Assembly: GCA_013388685.1 (NCBI GenBank)
Contig: JACAET010000035.1
Coordinates: 1 to 64,000 of the forward strand
Source of the DNA: Chloroflexota bacterium
GTDB taxonomy: Bacteria; Chloroflexota; Anaerolineae; Anaerolineales; Villigracilaceae
Length of the DNA stretch: 64,000 nucleotides
Reading direction: 5' to 3'
Shown here: piece after piece, positions 19,478 to 28,797 of the stretch
Numbering within the stretch: the first letter of the stretch is position 1
Layout of the letters: each line of letters begins with the position of its first letter
Made by a program: the position numbers and the translations under genes
Notes under the pieces: generated by a model
Databases searched by the model: none
Told to the model about the DNA's origin: nothing
Seen by the model: the letters and a program-made list of their open reading frames with translations, nothing else

Positions 19478-19696
19478 CTAAATTTTTCGGATGTTTTTGG
19501 GGTTGAATACCGAGATGAGTTTCATGCCCGTGCCGATGGCGGCTTGGGCGCCCTCATCCAGTTCCACCCAGTAAAAACTGCGGTGACGGGAATACGGCTC
19601 GATGCGCACCACCGTGCCGCTGAACCACTCGCCGCGCCCCCAGGTTTTCTCATCGAGGAAAATCTGCACCCGGTCGCCAATGCGGATTTCTTCCAC
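19478..19696 (-). CDS. Small conserved-looking protein of unknown function (72 aa)
   Basis: Intact ORF 3 nt from next same-strand gene. Confidence 0.6.
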   Translation of the reverse strand: MEEIRIGDRVQIFLDEKTWGRGEWFSGTVVRIEPYSRHRSFYWVELDEGAQAAIGTGMKLISVFNPKNIRKI

Positions 19697-19699
19697 CGC

Positions 19700-20491
19700 C
19701 TACAAACCTCTTTCTGTCAGCCAACCCAGGATGCGGTCTGCCACAACCTGCCATTGGGGATCCAGCATCGAATCATGCGCCAGCCCCGGCAGAATGATCG
19801 CCTCTGTCCTGTAGGCGCGGGCGGTATCACGGATGGTTTTGAGGGGAACGACGGCGTCATTCTCTGCGCCAATGACCATCAGCGGCGTTTTGACGCGGCG
19901 CGGGCGGACAAGGTTCAGCCCCAGTTCGTCCAAGTAGGCGCGGAAGGACTCATCCTGAAGTTGACGGTGATAGGTTTCGAGCGCCTCCGCCGGCAGGTCT
20001 TTCGAGAACAGACCTTCGCGCGCCAGTTGCGGCGTTTCCACCACCGGGTACAGCCTCATCGTTACCAGCACCCGCAGGACAATGAGCGGATGCCGGCGAA
20101 AGACCTGCCAGGTGGACTGCCAAAGTCCGTAATAGGGGACAGGCGTCAGCAGGACGGCGGCAGGAATTTCGTGATGCGCCTCCAGGTATTTCTGTACGAT
20201 GAACCCGCCCATCGAATGTCCGACCAGAATCGGGGGCTTTCCAATCTGCCGTACCGCCCAAGCCACGTCCTCCACATAGTCGGCAATCGAATGCCAGCGC
20301 AGGCGTTCATGCCCCTCGCTCCCGCCGTGTCCGCGCAGGCTCAAGGCATACGCATCGTAGCCCTTTTGGGCAAAGCAAGGCATGAAATGCTCGCGCCAGC
20401 ACCAAGCCGCGTGCCATTTTCCATGCACAAAGAGAATGGGCGTCTCTTTGGCGTTCTCTGCCGCCTTTTCGTGAAGGAGTTCGAGTTTCAT
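19700..20491 (-). CDS. Alpha/beta hydrolase
   Basis: PILFVHGKWHAAWCW, ILVGHSMGGFIVQKYLE, catalytic-region VIGAENDAVVP and LPGLAHDSML. Confidence 0.9.
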   Translation of the reverse strand: MKLELLHEKAAENAKETPILFVHGKWHAAWCWREHFMPCFAQKGYDAYALSLRGHGGSEGHERLRWHSIADYVEDVAWAVRQIGKPPILVGHSMGGFIVQKYLEAHHEIPAAVLLTPVPYYGLWQSTWQVFRRHPLIVLRVLVTMRLYPVVETPQLAREGLFSKDLPAEALETYHRQLQDESFRAYLDELGLNLVRPRRVKTPLMVIGAENDAVVPLKTIRDTARAYRTEAIILPGLAHDSMLDPQWQVVADRILGWLTERGL

Positions 20492-20495
20492 GGGA

Positions 20496-20678
20496 TTACT
20501 TGCGTCTCGCGTACCAGATCGCCGCCGCCCCAATCAGGATGGCAATCGCCCCGTTATATGCCCACTGGATTTGTCCGGTCATAACACTGCCCGGCAGGAT
20601 GTTCACTCCCTGCAAGACCCAAACCGCGCCGCTCAAAATCAACAGGACACCGAGTACAGACACGATAGTTTTCATCAA
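20496..20678 (-). CDS. Small two-TM membrane protein (60 aa)
   Basis: Two hydrophobic segments; same strand and 4 nt from next gene. Confidence 0.6.
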   Translation of the reverse strand: MMKTIVSVLGVLLILSGAVWVLQGVNILPGSVMTGQIQWAYNGAIAILIGAAAIWYARRK

Positions 20679-20792
20679 AACCTCTCCTCCAACGGTTTGA
20701 CCGATTATACCTTGCGAGACGCCTCACTCCGCCCCGCCGCCTGTTCCTGTTTCCCCCAGCCGACTCTACCCGGCGGCTTTTCCTGTCTGTGA

Positions 20793-20811
20793 TACAATAG
20801 AACACCCGTTC
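20793..20811 (+). promoter_or_regulatory. uvrB -10 element (TACAAT) and overlapping SOS box
   Basis: GAACACCCGTTC (GAAC-N4-GTTC, 20800-20811) immediately after TACAAT (20793-20798). Confidence 0.8.
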
Positions 20812-20832
20812 AACAATATAAGCCCAACAACC

Positions 20833-22869
20833 ATGGAATTCAAACTACAAGCCCCCTTCCAACCCATGGGCGACCAGCCCGAAGCCATCCGCGGACTTGT
20901 GGACGGCGCGACAAAAGGCATGAAACACCAGGTTCTGCTTGGCGCCACCGGCACCGGCAAGACGTTTACCATCGCGTCGGTCATTCAGGAATTACAGCGT
21001 CCTGCCCTCATCATGGCGCACAACAAGACGCTTGCCGCTCAACTCTACGCCGAGTTCAAGGAATTCTTCCCGGAGAACGCCGTTTCCTATTTCGTCTCTT
21101 ATTACGATTATTACCAGCCGGAGGCATACGTCCCGCGCCACGACCTCTACATCGAAAAAGAGACCGAAATCAACGAAGAGATCGAACGCCTGCGCCTCGC
21201 CGCCACCACCGCTCTCATGTCACGGCGGGACGTCATTATTGTTGCATCCGTCTCTTGCATCTATGGTTTGGGGAACCCGGAAGAATTCGGCAAAGGCACG
21301 GTCACCCTGCGGGTGGGGGAGTTGTACCGCCGCAATGCGCTGCTCCGTCAATTGATCGAATCGCAGTACCAGCGCAACGATATGGATTTGCGCGCCGGTA
21401 CCTTCCGCGTGCGCGGCGACACACTGGAGATCATCCCCGCTTACGAGGACAAGCGCGGCTACCGCATTGCCTTCTTCGGCGATGAGGTGGAGCGCATCAT
21501 GCAATTCAACCCGCTCACGGGTGAGATGTATGAAGAACTACAGGAAGTCTCGATTTACCCCGCCAAACAATATCTAACCGCCGCCGACAAAATGAAAGAA
21601 GCAATGGCCGACATCGAAGCCGAATTGGAAGAGCGGCTGAAATTCTTCAAGGAAACCGGTAAACATCTCGAAGCACAGCGCCTCGAACAACGCGCCCGCT
21701 ACGACTTAGAAATGCTCAAGGAGGTTGGCTACTGCTCCGGCATCGAAAACTACTCCCGCCACCTCGACCGCCGCGCCCCGGGCACCCACCCGTGGACGCT
21801 GATTGATTTCCTGCCCAGCGATTATCTGCTCGTCATTGACGAGAGTCACATGACCGTGCCGCAAATCCGCGGCATGTACAACGGCGACCGCTCCCGCAAA
21901 GAGACGCTGGTGGAGTATGGCTTCCGCCTGCCGAGCGCGCTGGATAACCGCCCATTGAAATTTGAAGAGTTCGAAGAAGTGATGGGAACCACCATCTACA
22001 CCTCCGCCACGCCGGGACCGTACGAGATGGGCAAAGCGGAGCAGGTCGTCGAGCAGATCATCCGCCCAACGGGGCTGGTGGACCCCGAGGTGGAGGTGCG
22101 TCCCACCAAAGGGCAGGTGGATGATTTGGTTGGAGAGATCAAGCAGAGGGTGGAAAGAGGCGAGCGAGTCCTGGTCACAACGTTGACGAAGCGGATGTCC
22201 GAGGACCTGTCTGAGTATTTGCAGGAGTTGGGCATCAAAGTCCATTACCTGCACTCGGAGGTGGAAACGCTGGAGCGGGTCGGCATCCTGCGCGATTTGC
22301 GCCTGGGGGTTTTCGATGTGGTGGTGGGCATCAACCTGCTGCGCGAGGGGCTCGATTTACCTGAAGTGTCGCTGGTGGGGATTCTCGATGCTGATAAAGA
22401 AGGCTTTCTGCGCTCGGAGACGGCGCTGATACAAACCATTGGGCGCGCCGCGCGTCACGTCAACGGACGCGTGATCATGTACGCGGATAAGGTGACCGAC
22501 TCGATGAAGCGCGCCATTGACGAAACCAACCGCCGCCGCGCCAAGCAGATGAAATACAACGAAGAGAACGGCATCGTGCCGATCAGCATCCACAAGGCGA
22601 TCCACGACCTGACCGAGGAATTCTCGCAGAAGGCTGTGGCGGAGATGAAAGGCGAATACAAGGTGAGGGAGAAAGGCGCCATTCCCCGCAACGAGTTGAA
22701 GCAGATTATTCACGAACTGGAAAAGCAGATGAAGGAAGCGGCGAAGAATCTGGAGTTTGAGCGCGCCGCCGCCTTGCGCGATGAATTATTTGATTTGAAG
22801 AGCCTGCTGGCGGAGGATGAAGGCTTGAAGCCGTGGGAGAGGATTAAGTTGATGGCGGGGGATGAGTGA
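20833..22869 (+). CDS. uvrB: Excinuclease ABC subunit B
   Basis: [66 protein letters not shown]-terminal UVR motif. Confidence 0.98.
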   Translation: MEFKLQAPFQPMGDQPEAIRGLVDGATKGMKHQVLLGATGTGKTFTIASVIQELQRPALIMAHNKTLAAQLYAEFKEFFPENAVSYFVSYYDYYQPEAYVPRHDLYIEKETEINEEIERLRLAATTALMSRRDVIIVASVSCIYGLGNPEEFGKGTVTLRVGELYRRNALLRQLIESQYQRNDMDLRAGTFRVRGDTLEIIPAYEDKRGYRIAFFGDEVERIMQFNPLTGEMYEELQEVSIYPAKQYLTAADKMKEAMADIEAELEERLKFFKETGKHLEAQRLEQRARYDLEMLKEVGYCSGIENYSRHLDRRAPGTHPWTLIDFLPSDYLLVIDESHMTVPQIRGMYNGDRSRKETLVEYGFRLPSALDNRPLKFEEFEEVMGTTIYTSATPGPYEMGKAEQVVEQIIRPTGLVDPEVEVRPTKGQVDDLVGEIKQRVERGERVLVTTLTKRMSEDLSEYLQELGIKVHYLHSEVETLERVGILRDLRLGVFDVVVGINLLREGLDLPEVSLVGILDADKEGFLRSETALIQTIGRAARHVNGRVIMYADKVTDSMKRAIDETNRRRAKQMKYNEENGIVPISIHKAIHDLTEEFSQKAVAEMKGEYKVREKGAIPRNELKQIIHELEKQMKEAAKNLEFERAAALRDELFDLKSLLAEDEGLKPWERIKLMAGDE

Positions 22870-22893
22870 AGGAAGTGATCAGTGTGCAGTAAT

Positions 22894-22928
22894 CAGACTT
22901 CCGAAGTCTTCAAGATTTCGGAAGTCTG
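22894..22928. terminator. 12-bp perfect inverted repeat between convergent uvrB and feoB C-half
   Basis: CAGACTTCCGAA-gtcttcaagat-TTCGGAAGTCTG; weak T-run. Confidence 0.65.
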
Positions 22929-22933
22929 TTACT

Positions 22934-24337
22934 TCACACCCAACCCATGAAGTGCGCAAAACTTGCGGTGAGCAGGGTGACCAGAAATGCCGTGCCCAGC
23001 GTGATGAGCACGCTGACCGCCGCCCATTTGTAACTCTTGGTCTCTTTGTAAATGGTGATAATGGTGGTTGCACAAGGATTATGCAGCAGGGCAAACAACA
23101 TCAGATTGACTGCCGTCAGCATTGTCCAGCCGTGACCGTTGACGAGCAGGTCGTAGATTCCAGCGCTCGTGCCGGGACCGTCCACCATCATGCCGGCGCC
23201 CATGTACACCATCATCATCGTAGGCACGACGATCTCGTTGGCAGGGATGGCGATGATGTATGCCAGCAGAATAACACCGTCAAGCCCCAGCAGCAGCCCG
23301 AACGGATTCAACCAATCGGCGATCATGCGGGCAAGGTTCGAGTCGCCGAGGTGGATATTCGCCAGAATCCAGATGATCGCGCCGGCGGGCGCGGCGGTTT
23401 GCATGGCGCGCCACAGTACGAAAATGGTGCGGTCAATGAGGGAGGTGTACAGGATGCGCGTTACGTTCGGTCTGCGATAGGGAGGCAGTTCGAGCGTAAA
23501 TGCGGAAGCCTCGCCCTTCAAAACTGTTCGGGATAACAGCCACGACATCAGGAACGTGAACGCGACCCCGATCAGCACCACGCCGACCACTGCCCCTGCG
23601 GCGACGAAGGAGGTCAAGGCTGGGGGGAAGGCGGCGGCTACGAAAACGGTGGCCAGCATGATTAAAGTCGGGAAGCGTCCGTTGCAGGGAACGAAGTTGT
23701 TGGTCAGGATGGCGATCAGGCGTTCGCGCGGAGAATCAATCACGCGCGTCGCAACGACTCCTGCCGCGTTGCATCCGAAGCCCATCGCCATCGTCAGGGA
23801 TTGTTTGCCGTGCGCGCCGGCTTTCTTGAACAGCCAGTCGAGGTTAAAGGCAACGCGGGGGAGGTAGCCGAGGTCTTCGAGGAAGGTGAAGGCGGGGAAG
23901 AAGATCGCCATCGGCGGCAACATCACGCTGACGACCCACGCAAGACCGAGATAAACGCCATCCCAAAGGAAGCCGGTGATCCACCAGGGCATGCCGATTT
24001 GATTGAATAAAGCGCGTCCCCCGTCGCCGATGCCGAAGAGGACATTGGCAATTGCCTCGGATGCAACGTTTGCGCCAGAGACGGTGAGCCAGATGACGAT
24101 GCCAAGAAGAATCAGCATGATTGGCAGACCGGTGATTGGGGAGGTGACGAGGCGGTCTATCTTCTGGTCGAGGTCGTACTTCTTTTCTTGAACGGTCTTT
24201 ACGGCGCGTTTGGCGATTTTTTCCGCTTCGCTGTACAGCGACTTCACCATTTCGTCGCGGAAACTGGTGGAGAGGGTTTCGCGTAGAGTTTCTGCCTTCG
24301 CAAGGATGTCATTGGGTTGAATGGTTGTGTGTTGCAT
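22934..24337 (-). CDS. feoB: FeoB-type transporter, permease (gate/nucleoside-recognition) half
   Basis: Multi-TM with AIFFPAFTFLEDLGYLPRVAFNLDWLFKKAGAHGKQSLTMAMGFGCNAAGVVATRVIDSPRERLIAILTNNFVPCNGR, a FeoB gate signature; no GTPase domain in this ORF. Confidence 0.92.
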   Translation of the reverse strand: MQHTTIQPNDILAKAETLRETLSTSFRDEMVKSLYSEAEKIAKRAVKTVQEKKYDLDQKIDRLVTSPITGLPIMLILLGIVIWLTVSGANVASEAIANVLFGIGDGGRALFNQIGMPWWITGFLWDGVYLGLAWVVSVMLPPMAIFFPAFTFLEDLGYLPRVAFNLDWLFKKAGAHGKQSLTMAMGFGCNAAGVVATRVIDSPRERLIAILTNNFVPCNGRFPTLIMLATVFVAAAFPPALTSFVAAGAVVGVVLIGVAFTFLMSWLLSRTVLKGEASAFTLELPPYRRPNVTRILYTSLIDRTIFVLWRAMQTAAPAGAIIWILANIHLGDSNLARMIADWLNPFGLLLGLDGVILLAYIIAIPANEIVVPTMMMVYMGAGMMVDGPGTSAGIYDLLVNGHGWTMLTAVNLMLFALLHNPCATTIITIYKETKSYKWAAVSVLITLGTAFLVTLLTASFAHFMGWV

Positions 24338-24416
24338 GGTTGTCTCTCTGTGAAGATGTAAACAGGTTGTAACTCGTAACTTGTTTACCTGTGTACCTGT
24401 CTTTTGGTGTATCTGT

Positions 24417-25250
24417 CTACTGCCTTCCCTCCACCGACATCTTCCGGCTGAATTGCACTTCGGCTTGTTTTTGCCGCGCCACGCGTTGCGCGAGTTCACC
24501 GGAGAGAAGCGCCTGCTGCACTTTCGAGTCCCCGTCCAGCAAACGGATCGCCAGCCAGCGCGCGTTCGGAACGCCGGGCGCAATCCCTTCGATCATGGGG
24601 ACAAGTTCGCGTACGGCTTTTTGGAATTCAGGCGTGCCTTCCACGCGCAGCGGCTTGGTGATGATCTCACCGCTGATCACGTCCGCCACGGTGGCGAGCA
24701 GGGTATGAATCCCTTCGTTGGTGCGCGCTGTGACCGGCACGGCAGGGATACCGAGATCGCGGCTCAACGAGCGCGCATCCACCTCGAGTCCCTTGCGTTT
24801 GGCTTCGTCCATCAGGTTGATGGCGACCACGACCTTGTCGGTGATCTCCATCACCTGCATGACCAAATTCAAATTGCGTTCGAGCGCGGTCGCATCCGTG
24901 ACGACAATGGTGCAATCGGGTTGCCCAAACAAAATAAAGTCGCGCGCCACTTCTTCATCCTGCGAGGCGGAGAGGAGCGAGTATGTGCCGGGCAGGTCAA
25001 CCAGTTTGTAGCGCACGCCGTTGAATTGATAGCCGCCTTCGGCGCGGGTGACGGTCTTGCCGGGCCAGTTGCCGGTGTGTTGTTTGAGTCCGGTCAACGC
25101 GTTGAAGAGCGTGGACTTGCCGGTGTTCGGGTTGCCCGCCAGCGCAACCACGCGATCGAAGTTTCCGATTTTGAATCCCATTTGTTCCAGGCTGTAGAAC
25201 GCGGGGCAAGAGTCGCAGTGTTCAGTTGGGAGTGTTGGTTTTGTTGTCAT
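24417..25250 (-). CDS. feoB: FeoB-type G-protein half
   Basis: ALAGNPNTGKSTLFNALTGLKQHTGNWPGKTVTRAEG, LVDLPGTYSLLSASQDEEVARDFI, NLMDEAKRKG. Confidence 0.93.
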   Translation of the reverse strand: MTTKPTLPTEHCDSCPAFYSLEQMGFKIGNFDRVVALAGNPNTGKSTLFNALTGLKQHTGNWPGKTVTRAEGGYQFNGVRYKLVDLPGTYSLLSASQDEEVARDFILFGQPDCTIVVTDATALERNLNLVMQVMEITDKVVVAINLMDEAKRKGLEVDARSLSRDLGIPAVPVTARTNEGIHTLLATVADVISGEIITKPLRVEGTPEFQKAVRELVPMIEGIAPGVPNARWLAIRLLDGDSKVQQALLSGELAQRVARQKQAEVQFSRKMSVEGRQ

Positions 25251-25343
25251 GGTTTTTCTCTCTTGGAGTAGACAGGCACACAAGTACACAGGAAAACAAG
25301 CGCCCTATACAGGGTATATCTGTTTACGTGTTTACTTGTATAC

Positions 25344-26342
25344 CTAAACGGGTCTCACCCAAATCCGCGCCGCCTGGTCCTTGCGCAGCGCGATCAACGT
25401 GCCTCGCACGCGATAGGCGCGCGGGTCGCCGAAGAAATTTCCGAGTTCGGGATGGATCGTCGCGCCGGGCGTAAGACCCAGATCCAAAAAGCGGCGGCGC
25501 GTGAATCCCTGCACCGAGTCGTCGAGCATCACGATCTCGGCGCGCTGATCCTGCGAAAGATCGGCAAGCGGCACCGCGTTCGTTTTTGCGATTTCGCTTT
25601 CGGGCAATGTCGCCACGCCCACATTTGCGGCAACGGCTGGCGCGAGACGATATTCCGTTTCGCCGTCGCTCAACACGATTCGTCCCGGCGTTCTTTCTAT
25701 AATTCGGATGACTTGTCCCAGGCGGAGTCCAGCCGCAAGGATCTGTTCGTACGCGATGGCTGGTTCGTCCTCGATATGAACGATTCTCACCGGACCTTCA
25801 TCCTGCCGCGCCGTAATGGGCTGACTCTCCGCTGACGGCATTTTCCCCTCGCGTGTGGGGATGGGGTCTCCGTGCGGGTCGTGGGTGGGGTGACCCAGCG
25901 CCGCATCGAGGTCGTTGAGCTGCGCTTCGGTAAAAGAGTGTTCGCGCTTTTGTGCCGCGTCGTGAATTTTATTCAATGGCATGCGCGCTTCGTCCGCCAG
26001 GTAACGTTCCCACAGCCGGTGCGCGCGGACGACGTGCATCGCCCAACGCGTCCCCTCCGCGGTGAGATGGAGTTGCGAGCCATGCGTCTCGAGCAGCCCC
26101 TGCGATTCCATGTCGGCGATGAGACGGGTTATTTTTGCGCGCGGCAGGTTCAGGGTCCCGGCAAGGGATTCGGGCGAAGCGTGTCTGCCTTGTCCCTCGC
26201 GGTCGAGGAGATGCTTGAGCGCGTCCTCCAGTTGTTCGCGTTCCTTTGCGCTTCGCCAGTCCTTGTACAGCGTGAGGAGTCCATAACGCGGAAGGAAGGT
26301 CGCCGCGAGGAGGAGAATCGGAAACCAAATCCAGAAATTCAT
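25344..26342 (-). CDS. Membrane-anchored DtxR-type wHTH + FeoA-domain protein
   Basis: N-terminal TM (FWIWFPILLLAATFLPRYGLL), wHTH (ASPESLAGTLNLPRAKITRLIADMESQGLLE), DtxR-like LGHPTHDPHGDPIP, C-terminal FeoA-like GFTRRRFLDLGLTPGATIHPE...AYRVRGTLIALRKDQAARIWV. Confidence 0.82.
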   Translation of the reverse strand: MNFWIWFPILLLAATFLPRYGLLTLYKDWRSAKEREQLEDALKHLLDREGQGRHASPESLAGTLNLPRAKITRLIADMESQGLLETHGSQLHLTAEGTRWAMHVVRAHRLWERYLADEARMPLNKIHDAAQKREHSFTEAQLNDLDAALGHPTHDPHGDPIPTREGKMPSAESQPITARQDEGPVRIVHIEDEPAIAYEQILAAGLRLGQVIRIIERTPGRIVLSDGETEYRLAPAVAANVGVATLPESEIAKTNAVPLADLSQDQRAEIVMLDDSVQGFTRRRFLDLGLTPGATIHPELGNFFGDPRAYRVRGTLIALRKDQAARIWVRPV

Positions 26343-26380
26343 TGTGCTGTCTCCCAAATTACTTGATCAATTTACATGCA

Positions 26381-26440
26381 ACGCCCCGAAGGTTTTCCCG
26401 AAGAAAAACCGCCGTGTCATTTGAACCTTTGGGACGGCGC
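26381..26440. repeat. About 60-nt inverted-repeat element, copy A
   Basis: ACGCCCCGAAGGTTTT...GAACCTTTGGGACG; ends match 38512-38569. Confidence 0.6.
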
Positions 26441-26450
26441 GCAAGGTAAT

Positions 26451-27644
26451 TCATTTGATCATCAAGCCCGTGACCCACAACAATAACATGCCGGTCAGCA
26501 CGCCGCTGAACACGGTCATCGGCATGGCTTCGCGTTGGGTGTCCTTTTGAATGAGTTTTGCGATCTCGTAGACGACCTGAAAGATCGCGCCCGCGCCGAT
26601 GGCGAGGAACAACACCGCGAGGAAGGGCGACGGAGCGTAACCGCCGATCCACGCGCCGAGGATGGCAGGACCGCCGCCGATGAGACCCATCCACGCGAGT
26701 GTGCTGATGCCCGGTCTATCGCGTAACACGGGAGCGATGATGCCCAGCCCTTCGGTAATGTTCTGGATGATGAAGCCGACGACGAGGAACGTTCCAAGCG
26801 CGATTTCACCGACGTTGTACGCCGCGCCGATGGCAAGCCCTTCGCCGAGGTTGTGAAACCCAATGCCGACCGCGATAATAAACGCAACGGATAACCTTCT
26901 TTGCGATTCATCGCCCGATGCGTTGACTTGTGAATTCGAGATCGCATCGAGCAGCAGGAACGTGCCCACCGCGCCGATGCCAATCAAGCCTATGCCCTGA
27001 AATGAGGAAGGCACGGCATTCGCAAATTCGAGCGCCTCGGCAAGCGTATCCAAACCGAGGAAGACGAGCAAGCCAGCCGTCGCCGCCATGAGGAAGGTCA
27101 TGGCGCGGCGGCCCAGTTGACGCAGCGCGGGGAACCAGAAGATTCCGAGAAAGACCGGGATCACGCCGACGTAGATGCCGATCAGCGTGAAGCCCCAAAA
27201 GGTGGCGGCGGAGGGCTGCGGCGTTTCGAACGCGACCGGGATCTCCACCTCGAAGGGGATCGCGTTGCCGGTCATAACTTTGATGCCGTATGCCTCGCCG
27301 TACGACCACGCATAGTTGACTTGAACCTCCGCGCGACCGAGGCGCGGGATGGTTGCGTCCGGGCTCACCGTAAACGGCATGACCGCGTCGTTGACGATCA
27401 CAGTCGCGATGGTGAGTTCATCTGGTCCCGTGTTGCGGACGTGGAGCGTAATGCGGTTCGGTTCGAGAGTGTAGCGTTCGATGTCGAGGTGTTCGACAGG
27501 TACGGGCGCTTCGAGATCGAGTCCGCCGCCGGTGGAGAGGAAGAGCGCGATCACTCCGGCGAGGAGAATGACCGGGACGAGAAGCAGGATGAAGGTCCGA
27601 AAGTTGAAGCGTGTGGTCGTGGGTTTGGAAATTGAGCGGGTCAT
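26451..27644 (-). CDS. ZIP-family metal permease with N-terminal extracytoplasmic beta-like domain
   Basis: VGIGFHNLGEGLAIGAAYNVG (ZIP TM4 motif) and IIQNITEGLGI (variant of TM5 motif); about 130 aa N-terminal extension. Confidence 0.83.
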   Translation of the reverse strand: MTRSISKPTTTRFNFRTFILLLVPVILLAGVIALFLSTGGGLDLEAPVPVEHLDIERYTLEPNRITLHVRNTGPDELTIATVIVNDAVMPFTVSPDATIPRLGRAEVQVNYAWSYGEAYGIKVMTGNAIPFEVEIPVAFETPQPSAATFWGFTLIGIYVGVIPVFLGIFWFPALRQLGRRAMTFLMAATAGLLVFLGLDTLAEALEFANAVPSSFQGIGLIGIGAVGTFLLLDAISNSQVNASGDESQRRLSVAFIIAVGIGFHNLGEGLAIGAAYNVGEIALGTFLVVGFIIQNITEGLGIIAPVLRDRPGISTLAWMGLIGGGPAILGAWIGGYAPSPFLAVLFLAIGAGAIFQVVYEIAKLIQKDTQREAMPMTVFSGVLTGMLLLWVTGLMIK

Positions 27645-27654
27645 ACTGTCACCT

Positions 27655-28719
27655 CTAAGGCAATACTTCGAACATGCCGTTCCATCCGAGTTCGGCGAAT
27701 TCCGTCACGTGCGCGTGGAACATGTACATGCCGGGGTATCTGTATGTGAATTCGAGGATGCCGCGCTGCGCCTGTCCCTGAACGATCGTGTCGGTGAACT
27801 CTGAGGGAGTGAGGCTGGTGCCGGTGGGGTAGTAGTGGAAGAAGTTCGCGTGCAGGTGGAACGAATTGAGAAGATCGAATTCGAGGATGTTGACGAGATA
27901 GATGCGGATCTTCTCGCCGACCCGGATTTGGATGGGATGGTTTTGATAGTGAAACGGAATGCCGTTGACCGCATAGAAATCGTTTTCGTCGTCGAAGTCC
28001 ACGTCCAGCCCGTGCTGCACCATGACGAATTCGCGATCCACCGGCGGACGCCCTCCCTTTGGGTCAACGATGAACGCGCCGTAGAGTCCTTTGGCAATGT
28101 GACGCGCCAGCGGAAAGACGTGGCAATGATAGAGATGCAGACCGAACGGCTCCGCGTCGAACTCGTACGTGAAACTGTCTCCCGGTTCGACGAGTCCTCC
28201 CGGTCCCGTTCCTGGTACGCCGTCCATCTCGCCGGGATGAAAACCGTGGAAGTGCATGGAATGAGGGTGGTTGCTTCCGTTGCTGAAATGGATGCGGATG
28301 CGGTCGCCTTCTGCGGCGCGCAGTGTGGGACCGGGGATGCGCCCGTTATACGTCCAGGCGGGGAATTCGAGCCCGGGCAGAACTTCGATGTTTTTATTGA
28401 CCGCCACCACTTTGTATTCTCTGAGCGTTTGTCCGTTCGGTAACGTGAAGACTTCGCCGTAGTCGAAGTCGGTCAATGTATCGGTAGGATTGAAACCGTT
28501 TGCTTCGTGGTCCACCTCGCCGACGGTGCCGGGCAGGTTGCCATGGTCGCCCTGATACAGGACATGCGTATGAGGAGAATCTTGCTTAGCCTGTGAGTTG
28601 TGGTTGTGATCTGCGGCATTCCCCCCGAAAGTCTCGTTGGCGGCAGCCGCGCCCGCCGTGCCGAGCAGGGCAAGCCCGCCGACCTTGATAAAGTCTCTCC
28701 TTGAAAATTTGTTGTTCAT
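27655..28719 (-). CDS. Two-domain multicopper oxidase, Tat-type signal
   Basis: SRRDFIKVGG; Cu motifs HPHSMHFHGFHPGE, HLYHCHVFPLARHIAKGLYG, NSFHLHANFFHY, YMFHAHVTEFAELGW. Confidence 0.9.
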   Translation of the reverse strand: MNNKFSRRDFIKVGGLALLGTAGAAAANETFGGNAADHNHNSQAKQDSPHTHVLYQGDHGNLPGTVGEVDHEANGFNPTDTLTDFDYGEVFTLPNGQTLREYKVVAVNKNIEVLPGLEFPAWTYNGRIPGPTLRAAEGDRIRIHFSNGSNHPHSMHFHGFHPGEMDGVPGTGPGGLVEPGDSFTYEFDAEPFGLHLYHCHVFPLARHIAKGLYGAFIVDPKGGRPPVDREFVMVQHGLDVDFDDENDFYAVNGIPFHYQNHPIQIRVGEKIRIYLVNILEFDLLNSFHLHANFFHYYPTGTSLTPSEFTDTIVQGQAQRGILEFTYRYPGMYMFHAHVTEFAELGWNGMFEVLP

Positions 28720-28797
28720 CGCCTCTTACTCCATGTACTGATAAGGATGTGGATTGTGGTTTGAAGACTGAAACTACGACTATACTTGTGTGCCTGC

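Noticed and set aside
19370-20584. 404 aa plus-strand ORF
   Set aside because: Antisense to the alpha/beta hydrolase and the small upstream gene; no recognisable domain
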